Source: Winogradskyella sp. PG-2 (GTDB lineage Bacteria; Bacteroidota; Bacteroidia; Flavobacteriales; Flavobacteriaceae). From it: a DNA stretch of 64,000 nucleotides. Both the position numbers and the translations under genes were made by a program. The notes under the pieces are model-generated. The model was given only the letters and a program-made list of their open reading frames with translations. It had not been told where the DNA came from and did no database searches. This document shows, one piece after another, positions 53,461 to 64,000 of the stretch. The DNA lies in NCBI RefSeq assembly GCF_000828715.1, contig NZ_AP014583.1, positions 3,656,001 through 3,720,000 of the forward strand, read 5' to 3'. The first letter of the stretch is position 1. Each line of letters begins with the position of its first letter.

Positions 53461-56406
53461 ATGAAAAAGACATTCTTATTTTTACTCTTAGGAATTATAT
53501 CTCTATATAGTTTTGGGCAAACTGTCATTTATTCAGAAAGTTTCGATGGGCAAACAGGACAAGGTGCTACGGGCTCAACTCCAACAATCGATTTATCAGC
53601 TGTAGATTGGGATATTGATGTGTCGGGAGCAAGCTCGAATTCTAATTATAGATTCCATGTAAGAACCGTTGGAGGAAATCCAATATTCGAATCTAGAAGG
53701 GTTGGTACTTCTATTTGGTTATCCCCATCTATAGATATTTCCGCACATACAGATATTTCATTTACAATAGATGCTACACAAGGCCGTAATAATTTAGATG
53801 ATACAGATACATTAACGACGCAATATAGAATTGACAGTGGCTCTTGGACTAATGCAAGTATTAATGGTGCTTTAAGCAATGATTATGGCAGCGTAGTAAT
53901 AAGTGAAAGTGCTCTTAACGGAAGTACATCTTTAGAAATTAGAATAATTTCAGTAAATAATGCTAACAATGAACGTCATCGCATAGATAATATCGAAGTT
54001 ACTGGGACTATTGAGTGCTATATTCCTGTAAATCCAATTACTTTTAATGCTACAAATTCTTCAACAACAAGCATCGATTTAGACTGGGATTTAAATGATT
54101 GCAATGATGAATATTTAATTATTGCCAAAGAAGCTAGTGCAGTTACAGCTCTACCTACAGGAAACGGAGGTTTATATACTGCCGACTCCAATTTTGGCAA
54201 TGGTACCGAAATTGTTACAAATGAATTCGTGGTTTACAAAGGTGACTTAACAATCGAAACTATTTCAAATTTAATATTTGGTAACACCTATCATTTTACA
54301 ATTTTTTCCAGAAAAGGAACAACTTGGAGCTCAGGTACACAAATTAACTTCACTATAAGTTACTGTACTTCAGTAGGTACAAGAACTGATTATGATACAA
54401 ATACGACATTAGTTAGTTTTGGAGAAATTAATAATAATACCGTTGGAGATGATGGAGCACCTTACCACGACTATACGGCATTTTCAAATAATATTGAATT
54501 AGGTGCTACAGAAGATTTAACTGTAAACATAGATACTGATGGTAATTTCTCTGTTTACTGTTATGTATGGATTGATTGGAATAGAGATGGAGATTTTGAA
54601 GACGCTGGTGAAATATACGATTTAGGTAGCGCAGCAAACACAGAGAATGGACCTACATCAAATAGTGCATTGAGTATTACAGCACCTACAGATGCAGAAC
54701 TAGGTGATACACGCATGCGTGTAGTTTCAGAATATTATTATGAAACCATACCAACAAACGGTCCATGTGATGGTGCCGCAGATGGTGAAGTAGAAGATTA
54801 TACGGTAACCATATTACCTGCGATAGAATATACTTATGATAATGGTTGGTTGCCTTCAGACCCGAACGGTGTAGCAACGTTCGTAAATGATATTACTATT
54901 ATGGAAGGTACAGCCAATTTTAATACAACTACAAATTGTCATAATATAACTGTAAATCCTGAAGGAAGTCTTATGGTAGCTAGTGGTGTAACACTTTCAA
55001 TTGATGGTGAAATGACATTGAAATCAAGTTCAACACGCTATTCAAGCCTTATTTCTGACGGAACAATTACAGGTGATGTCGTTTACAAAAGACATGTTAA
55101 TAATGCTGCTGGTAATGGTACAACAACTACAGCAAACGATTTATTGAGTGCACCTTTAACAGATCAGACATTTGGTGCATTTAGAGCTGCTAATCCTAAT
55201 ATATTATCAGGAACCATTGGTGGAGGAAGTACTTTATTTTTATTTGGCCCTTTTAATCCAGCTACTGAATCTTATGTCAATTATTCATCTTCAGATGATA
55301 CAAGTACACTATCTCCAGGGAGCGGTTACAGAACAGGTTCTACAGATGGTGCTACATATACATTTACTGGAACCATAGAAACTGGTAATGTGGATACACC
55401 TGTAGTTTCTGGAGGATCTAGTAACTGGAATTTAATTGGCAACCCATATCCTAGCTATTTAAAGGTTCAAGACTTTTTAAATAATTCTTCTAATGCAGCA
55501 TTATTAGATGAAAATGCCGTTGGAATGTATGGCTATGACGGAACAGCAACAGATGGTTGGGTCGTATACAATTTAGCTACAACAACGGCTTCTACAGTTA
55601 TCACTCCTGGACAAGGCTTCTTTGTTGATGCAGAATCTTCAGGAAATATTCAATTTACACCAGGTATGCGATCAACTGGTACTGATGATGACTTTATCGC
55701 AGGAAGAAACTCAAATCCATTAGTGTTTGTAAAACTTAATGTTTCTAATGCTACAAAAAATTATAACACAGATTTTTATTTTAACGATAATGCAACGCTA
55801 TCATTAGATGTTGGTTATGATGCCAAAATTTGGAATAATACACCTCCGAGTTTTTCAGTGTATTCACATTTAGTTGAGAATAACACAGGTGACGCTATGG
55901 CTATACAAGCACTTCATAGTGATGATCTATTGAATGTAACCATTCCTTTAGGTGTAAATGCAAATAATGATTCAGACATTGTATTCACAATTTCAGAATC
56001 AACGCTTCCTGAATCTATTAATGTATATATAGAAGATACAGTTGAAGATACATTAACTTTACTCACAGAAGAGGATTATATAATGACTCCTAATGCTTCA
56101 ATAAGTGGAACAGGAAGGTTCTACTTAAGGTTAGTTGCAAATCAATTAAATGTAAAAGAGCAAGAACTTGAAATGCTTAATATTTTCACTGATAATAATC
56201 GGAAGTCAGTTGAAATAGCTGGTTTAATACAAGAGCATACAAGTTTTCAACTTTTTGATGTGCAAGGACGTGAAGTTGTGAGTAAAGGCTTGCAACTGCA
56301 AACTAATAGACAATCTATTGGTATATCTCATTTAGCGTCTGGAATATATGTAGTTAAGTTACATAGTGAAGCGAGCACAAAAACCCAAAAAATTATCCTT
56401 AGATAA
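53461..56406 (+). CDS. T9SS type A sorting-domain protein with GEVED domain
   Basis: 981 residues, secreted to the cell surface. The Sec signal is MKKTFLFLLLGIISLYSFGQ. Next comes a beta-sandwich (residues 20-180) ending in a short fibronectin-III-like part (PVNPITFNATNSSTTSIDLDW). A GEVED domain (about residues 355-455) carries VWIDWNRDGDFEDAGEIYDLG and GEVEDYTVTI. A beta-rich middle part follows. The last 80 residues, ending GIYVVKLHSEASTKTQKIILR, form the type A sorting domain that directs export by the type IX system and surface attachment. Targets are unknown; GEVED proteins are usually adhesion or matrix proteins. It is followed by a strong terminator. Confidence 0.9.
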   Translation: MKKTFLFLLLGIISLYSFGQTVIYSESFDGQTGQGATGSTPTIDLSAVDWDIDVSGASSNSNYRFHVRTVGGNPIFESRRVGTSIWLSPSIDISAHTDISFTIDATQGRNNLDDTDTLTTQYRIDSGSWTNASINGALSNDYGSVVISESALNGSTSLEIRIISVNNANNERHRIDNIEVTGTIECYIPVNPITFNATNSSTTSIDLDWDLNDCNDEYLIIAKEASAVTALPTGNGGLYTADSNFGNGTEIVTNEFVVYKGDLTIETISNLIFGNTYHFTIFSRKGTTWSSGTQINFTISYCTSVGTRTDYDTNTTLVSFGEINNNTVGDDGAPYHDYTAFSNNIELGATEDLTVNIDTDGNFSVYCYVWIDWNRDGDFEDAGEIYDLGSAANTENGPTSNSALSITAPTDAELGDTRMRVVSEYYYETIPTNGPCDGAADGEVEDYTVTILPAIEYTYDNGWLPSDPNGVATFVNDITIMEGTANFNTTTNCHNITVNPEGSLMVASGVTLSIDGEMTLKSSSTRYSSLISDGTITGDVVYKRHVNNAAGNGTTTTANDLLSAPLTDQTFGAFRAANPNILSGTIGGGSTLFLFGPFNPATESYVNYSSSDDTSTLSPGSGYRTGSTDGATYTFTGTIETGNVDTPVVSGGSSNWNLIGNPYPSYLKVQDFLNNSSNAALLDENAVGMYGYDGTATDGWVVYNLATTTASTVITPGQGFFVDAESSGNIQFTPGMRSTGTDDDFIAGRNSNPLVFVKLNVSNATKNYNTDFYFNDNATLSLDVGYDAKIWNNTPPSFSVYSHLVENNTGDAMAIQALHSDDLLNVTIPLGVNANNDSDIVFTISESTLPESINVYIEDTVEDTLTLLTEEDYIMTPNASISGTGRFYLRLVANQLNVKEQELEMLNIFTDNNRKSVEIAGLIQEHTSFQLFDVQGREVVSKGLQLQTNRQSIGISHLASGIYVVKLHSEASTKTQKIILR

Positions 56407-56434
56407 CTTTGTCTAATGTTTATAAATTAAAAAA

Positions 56435-56466
56435 GGAATGTTCAGTAGTTAGAACATTCCTTTTTT
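56435..56466. terminator. Bidirectional terminator between the T9SS gene and katG
   Basis: ggaatgttc (56435-56443) and gaacattcc (56452-56460) form a perfect 9-bp stem with an 8-base loop and T-run. It serves both converging genes. Confidence 0.85.
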
Positions 56467-56490
56467 TATTGATTTGCTATTAATCAACTA

Positions 56491-58692
<2,202 letters not shown>

Positions 58693-58903
58693 TTAGTTTT
58701 TTTGATTTACTAATTTGACATGGATAAAATTATGAAATAATGAGCGTTAAATAAAGCCTCTATATTTTTTTAAATTATCTTTTTATAGCTAAAACTTATA
58801 GTATAGATTATTTGAATAGTATTATTTGATATTACTGTAATCTCAGTCTAGGAAATCTTGCCAAAATTTCGTAACTTTTAGTTATAATCTAATACCTATA
58901 GAT

Positions 58904-59143
58904 ATGAGCAGTACAGAATATACAAAAGTTTATTTCGGCAATTTTATTTTAGTAACTCGTGTTAAAAATGAGTTAGAACGCATTGGAATTATACCAATAA
59001 TTAAAGATGAAGGTGAATCACAACGTTTGGCAGGTTACGCATCAATGAATCAAGGTTTTCAAGAGGTTTTTGTTCATAATGATGAATTGGATAAAGCGGT
59101 TTCAATTGTTGAACAGGTTAAGGCTGAGATGGAAGCGCAATGA
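58904..59143 (+). CDS. DUF2007-family putative signal-transducing protein
   Basis: 79 residues. The pattern TKVYFGNFILVTRVKNELERIGI followed by IIKDEGESQRLAGYASMNQGFQEVFVHNDELDKAVSIVE fits the DUF2007 (putative signal-transducing) fold, a ferredoxin-like beta-alpha-beta. There is no signal peptide or membrane segment. The function is unknown. It lies divergent from katG across 217 bases and just before the convergent ABC-F gene. Confidence 0.85.
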   Translation: MSSTEYTKVYFGNFILVTRVKNELERIGIIPIIKDEGESQRLAGYASMNQGFQEVFVHNDELDKAVSIVEQVKAEMEAQ

Positions 59144-59179
59144 CAAAAAAAGTCAAAATTCAAAGACTATTTAAAATAA

Positions 59180-60868
<1,689 letters not shown>

Positions 60869-60994
60869 TTATGAATTTAAAAAGTAAATAATAATGTGTA
60901 TCTGTTCTAACAAATATGCATTATACATGGTTTTTCTGTGATTTAACGGGATTTATAACCTACACAACAAGTTTTAACGAGGTGTTAACAATAC

Positions 60995-62497
60995 ATGAAG
61001 TTTCCAAAACATATTTTTGTTTTGTTGATTATGATGAAAATTTCCCTAATATCTAAGCATATAGCTTTAATATGTCTTTTAACAAGCCTTACTATAGGTT
61101 GCAAGCCAAATAGTAACGACAAGGGAGACTACGCCTATATTGGAGGTGAAATTATAAATCCTAAAAACCAAAATATCATTCTTTACGATACTAAAGGTAA
61201 AGTTGTAGACTCCTTAACTTTAGATTTCAACAATAGATTTGTACATAAAATAGAAGATTTACAGTCAGGTCTATATATGATTACTCACGGTGGTGAATAT
61301 CAAAAGATTTTACTAGAGCCTAATGACAGTATTATGTTTAGATTAAACACTTATGATTTTGATGAGTCTTTAGTATTTACAGGTGATGGTGCGAAGAAGA
61401 ACAATTATCTAATTAAGACCTATTTGTTCAATGAAAAACAAGAAAAGAAATTAGTTAAGTATTCGAAAATGGAACCCGAAGCATTTCATGATTTCACTGA
61501 AGAAAGACGGAATAATCAATTAAAAGAATTAAGTTCTTTTTTAGAATACAATAAAGAGTCTGAATTATTTAAAACTATTATAGAGGCAAACATCAATTAC
61601 AATTCCTATGCAGATAAAGAGATTTATCCTTTCGCCTATTTTGGAAACAATAAGTTGATACACATTAAAGATTTACCTGAAGAGTTTTTTGCACATAGAA
61701 AGGATATAAATTACAACTCTAAAATTTTAACTCGTATCTATGCTTACAATCGATTTTTATCTTCTCACATAGAAAATTTAGCGACACACAAATATTACGA
61801 CGATAATGCTTACCATAGTAAATTTAATAGACATGACATGAGCTATAATAAGTCTAAGCTTGATTTGGTGGACAGTATTATCTCTGATGAAACTATAAAA
61901 AATAATCTTTTAAAATATAAAACTAGAGATTATGTAAGTCACAATCATACTGTTGTTGAAGCAAATGAAATGTTAGAGTATTATTTATCTAAGAGTAGTA
62001 ATGAAGAAGATAAAAAAGCTATGAAAGAGCTTGTATCATCATTGAAATTATTACGTCAAGGAAATCAAATACCAAACTTAGCTGTAATAAATTATGATAA
62101 TAGTGAATATAATCTAAATTCCATAATAAATAAACCAACAATCATATATTTTTGGTCGTCTAATTCTAAGATGCAATACAGGAATAGCCATTACAAAGTA
62201 AAAGGGTTGAAATCTAAATTTCCTGAGGTAAATTTTATTTCTATTAATTTAAATAGTAATGATGATAAGACTTGGAAAGAAATTATTAATAATTATGATT
62301 TCCCGACAACAAATGAATATCGTTTTAAATACCCAAAAAAGTCAAGGAAAATATTAGCTGTTAATTATTTAAATAAAGCTATCATAGTTAATGAAAATGC
62401 TATGATATTGCACCCAAATATTAATATTTTCAAATCAGATTTCTCTAAATCACTTGGCAAATTATTACAAAAAAAGCACCTTATTGTTGCTAAATAA
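60995..62497 (+). CDS. TlpA-like thioredoxin-fold lipoprotein lacking the CxxC pair
   Basis: 500 residues as drawn; a better start is M13 or M14 (61031 or 61034), since MKISLISKHIALICLLTSLTIGC is a lipoprotein signal with lipobox TIGC. After a DUF4369-like N-terminal beta domain (YAYIGGEIINPKNQNIILY) comes a long helical part and a C-terminal thioredoxin-like domain from about residue 360 (PNLAVINYDN, PTIIYFWSSNSKMQYRNSHY). Where TlpA has W-C-x-x-C, this has W-S-S-N-S-K, so no redox cysteines remain. It could have a binding or scaffolding role. A hairpin overlaps its stop codon. Confidence 0.8.
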   Translation: MKFPKHIFVLLIMMKISLISKHIALICLLTSLTIGCKPNSNDKGDYAYIGGEIINPKNQNIILYDTKGKVVDSLTLDFNNRFVHKIEDLQSGLYMITHGGEYQKILLEPNDSIMFRLNTYDFDESLVFTGDGAKKNNYLIKTYLFNEKQEKKLVKYSKMEPEAFHDFTEERRNNQLKELSSFLEYNKESELFKTIIEANINYNSYADKEIYPFAYFGNNKLIHIKDLPEEFFAHRKDINYNSKILTRIYAYNRFLSSHIENLATHKYYDDNAYHSKFNRHDMSYNKSKLDLVDSIISDETIKNNLLKYKTRDYVSHNHTVVEANEMLEYYLSKSSNEEDKKAMKELVSSLKLLRQGNQIPNLAVINYDNSEYNLNSIINKPTIIYFWSSNSKMQYRNSHYKVKGLKSKFPEVNFISINLNSNDDKTWKEIINNYDFPTTNEYRFKYPKKSRKILAVNYLNKAIIVNENAMILHPNINIFKSDFSKSLGKLLQKKHLIVAK

Positions 62498-62508
62498 GAT
62501 GCTTGTTT
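62475..62508. terminator. Terminator overlapping the TlpA-like stop codon
   Basis: agcaccttatt (62475-62485) and aataagatgct (62493-62503) form an 11-bp stem with one mismatch, followed by a T-run. The 5' arm lies inside the coding region. It may serve both this gene and the convergent aldolase gene. Confidence 0.7.
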
Positions 62509-62526
62509 TATAATTATTGTATTAGC

Positions 62527-63180
62527 TTAATTTCCTTTTTTATAATCTGCTAAAAATTTCTCTAAACCAATATCTGTTAAAGGATGTTTTAATAATCCTA
62601 CAATTGATTTCAACGGACCTGTCATAACATCTGCACCTAACTTAGCACAATCTATAACGTGCATAGTATGGCGAACAGAAGCTGCTAATATTTCTGTTTC
62701 AAAAGCATAATTATCATATATATGACGAATCTCCGCAATAAGGTTTAAACCATCAGTAGAAATATCATCTAAACGTCCTATGAATGGAGATACATACGTT
62801 GCGCCAGCTTTTGCTGCAAGTAAAGCTTGACCTGCCGAGAATACTAAAGTGACATTAGTTTTAATTCCCTTATCAGAAAAATATTTACAAGCTTTAATAC
62901 CATCTTTAATCATCGGTAATTTTATTACAATTTGATCATGTAAATCAGCTAAAGCTTCACCTTCTCTAACCATACCCTCAAAATCAGTAGAAATAACTTC
63001 AGCAGACACATCGCCATCTACAATATTGCAGATATCTACATAATGCTTTAAAATATTATTTGTACCAGTTATGCCCTCTTTAGCCATTAATGATGGATTT
63101 GTAGTTACGCCATCTAAAATACCCATGTCTTGAGCTTCTTTAATCTGATCTAGGTTTGCTGTATCGATAAAAAATTTCAT
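62527..63180 (-). CDS. Transaldolase-family protein (fructose-6-phosphate aldolase type)
   Basis: 217 residues, the short TalC/FSA type. It has [17 protein letters not shown] and [13 protein letters not shown]. The Schiff-base Lys K87 lies in [14 protein letters not shown], and [31 protein letters not shown] and [16 protein letters not shown] follow. FSA proteins cleave fructose 6-phosphate; many short homologues function as transaldolases in the pentose phosphate pathway instead. In the absence of other tal genes in the window the choice cannot be made. The upstream 120 bases hold the promoter. Confidence 0.92.
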   Translation of the reverse strand: MKFFIDTANLDQIKEAQDMGILDGVTTNPSLMAKEGITGTNNILKHYVDICNIVDGDVSAEVISTDFEGMVREGEALADLHDQIVIKLPMIKDGIKACKYFSDKGIKTNVTLVFSAGQALLAAKAGATYVSPFIGRLDDISTDGLNLIAEIRHIYDNYAFETEILAASVRHTMHVIDCAKLGADVMTGPLKSIVGLLKHPLTDIGLEKFLADYKKGN

Positions 63181-63300
63181 CTAATTAAAATTTGAATTGT
63201 TGTGTTTTTTGTTGTCGCGAATTTACAACTATTCGTTAGGTAGATATATATTAAACTATTAAAATATATTAACAAGTTTCTAATTAGAGCAAATAAAGAC

Positions 63301-63708
63301 CTATTCTATAATTAATTTATAACTTCTAGACGTACTGTATTCACATAATAAATCAGGATCATCATCAAAATTATTTCTAAAAGGACCTTCAACATCTAAG
63401 AATACTTTAATACGGAATGTACCTGTCTCTTCTGGTTTTCCTTCAAAGCTTATAGTTCTATGGCTTACATAATAATCCATACCCAAAGGCAAACCTTCAG
63501 CATAAAAAAAGTAATCATAGTCATTATCTCTAGGTTCATTATTAATTTCAGCGTCAAATTCTGTATAATAGAAACTTTCTGTTGAGCCAATTGGAAATTC
63601 CTTATTAGGTAATTCTGGCTCTCGTGGAATAATGCAACTCAATACATCTTCACAACTAAAGGCTAAAAAAAGGCAAATAAAAAGGGGAATAATTTTGTAA
63701 GTTTTCAT
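63301..63708 (-). CDS. Small lipoprotein with Ig-like fold features
   Basis: 135 residues from M13 at 63708 (MKTYKIIPLFICLFLAFSC, lipobox AFSC); the earlier ATG at 63744 adds 12 residues. The mature part is short, acidic and beta-rich with two further cysteines (LSCIIP, LLCEY). The pattern GLPLGMDYYVSHRTISFEGKPEETGTFRIKV resembles the putative-Ig (He_PIG-like) repeats of secreted proteins, where 'LP-G' and 'G-P-x-x-x-G-x-x' are typical. Function unknown. Confidence 0.65.
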   Translation of the reverse strand: MKTYKIIPLFICLFLAFSCEDVLSCIIPREPELPNKEFPIGSTESFYYTEFDAEINNEPRDNDYDYFFYAEGLPLGMDYYVSHRTISFEGKPEETGTFRIKVFLDVEGPFRNNFDDDPDLLCEYSTSRSYKLIIE

Positions 63709-63754
63709 AATAGCTAAATTTGAAAAAGATACTTCAAATAGCATACCAAATTAA

Positions 63755-64000
63755 CTATAACTTATAATGATTCATTAATAATTTCTCATAAACCTTATCT
63801 GGAAGAATTCGCTTTAAGACAATTGAAAATTTTTGCATGAATACACCAACCTTATAATGCACTTTCGGCTTTCTAGTTTCAATAATTTTTAGAATGGCAT
63901 CTGCCATTTGTTGAGGATCACTACCATCATCTACATGAGCATCCATTAATTTTAAACTCTTACCATAATTTACTTTATAAGGAGAACCTTCCAAAACTGG
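63755..64000 (-). CDS. Short-chain dehydrogenase/reductase (C-terminal part)
   Basis: The last 81 codons of a gene that runs off the right edge. The fragment reads DAHVDDGSDPQQMADAILKII and then a helix-rich tail ending in MNHYKL. The D-P-x-x-M/V-A-x-A-I pattern is the C-terminal substrate-loop region of classical SDR oxidoreductases. The Rossmann motif and catalytic Tyr-Lys lie outside the window, so the call is made from the end only. Confidence 0.7.
   Translation of the reverse strand, partial: PVLEGSPYKVNYGKSLKLMDAHVDDGSDPQQMADAILKIIETRKPKVHYKVGVFMQKFSIVLKRILPDKVYEKLLMNHYKL

Overview
The window is AT-rich chromosomal DNA from a marine member of the Flavobacteriaceae (Bacteroidota). The signs are a green-type proteorhodopsin beside a divergent Blh carotene dioxygenase, a type IX secretion (T9SS) type A sorting domain, many lipoproteins, TAnnTTTG-type promoter boxes, few Shine-Dalgarno sites, and flavobacterial families such as DUF2721, Brp/Blh and CPBP proteases of the PQE type. 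A genus cannot be named from the sequence alone. I see no rRNA, tRNA, CRISPR array, insertion sequence or phage gene.

Layout. 1-4260: a minus-strand cluster with a CapK-like adenylate-forming enzyme, a polytopic membrane protein, a beta-keto acid cleavage enzyme and a partial GNAT. 4362-6190: proteorhodopsin and blh, divergent, each ending at an identical hairpin. 6237-15191: dnaK, a lipoprotein with a tiny collagen-like segment, serine dehydratase, a frameshifted NTF2-like gene, panB, a pseudouridine synthase, then a minus-strand group of a histidine kinase, a 7-TM protein and two paralogous small proteins, one of them decayed. 15309-19988: a 5-oxoprolinase operon (pxpC, pxpB, pxpA) with an Nramp-like transporter that lacks the metal ligands, and a DUF2891 lipoprotein. 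20092-32684: a TPR membrane protein with a frameshift, comM/yifB, the tilS-ade-yheT operon, pabB, an aldose epimerase and a DEAD-box helicase with a frameshifted tail. 32773-34876: an ECF sigma factor, a 59-residue protein, an MscS-like channel and a DUF2721 protein. 35020-43204: secreted esterase and class C beta-lactamase-like hydrolases, a TonB-C-like lipoprotein with a short ExbB-like protein, and a LytS/LytR pair with a GYF protein. 43425-52480: fabV, lpdA and a beta-barrel protein; CPBP protease and Lrp regulator divergent from a methionine gamma-lyase-like enzyme; a DUF457-type hydrolase divergent from nhaC. 52481-53460: a gene-free stretch with a diverged direct repeat and a hairpin candidate. 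53461-64000: a T9SS cargo protein, katG, a DUF2007 protein, an ABC-F ATPase, a TlpA-like lipoprotein without its cysteines, a transaldolase-type aldolase, a lipoprotein and a partial SDR.

Most genes are housekeeping or envelope functions of a marine heterotroph. Three groups look like functional units worth study: light capture (proteorhodopsin plus retinal synthesis, with NhaC as a possible consumer of ion gradients), 5-oxoproline use (PxpABC plus a probable non-metal Nramp homologue), and the sigma factor / 59-residue protein / MscS operon. Four genes are broken by single-base indels, two of them in poly-A runs. This may reflect residual sequencing error, so the disrupted calls need read-level confirmation.
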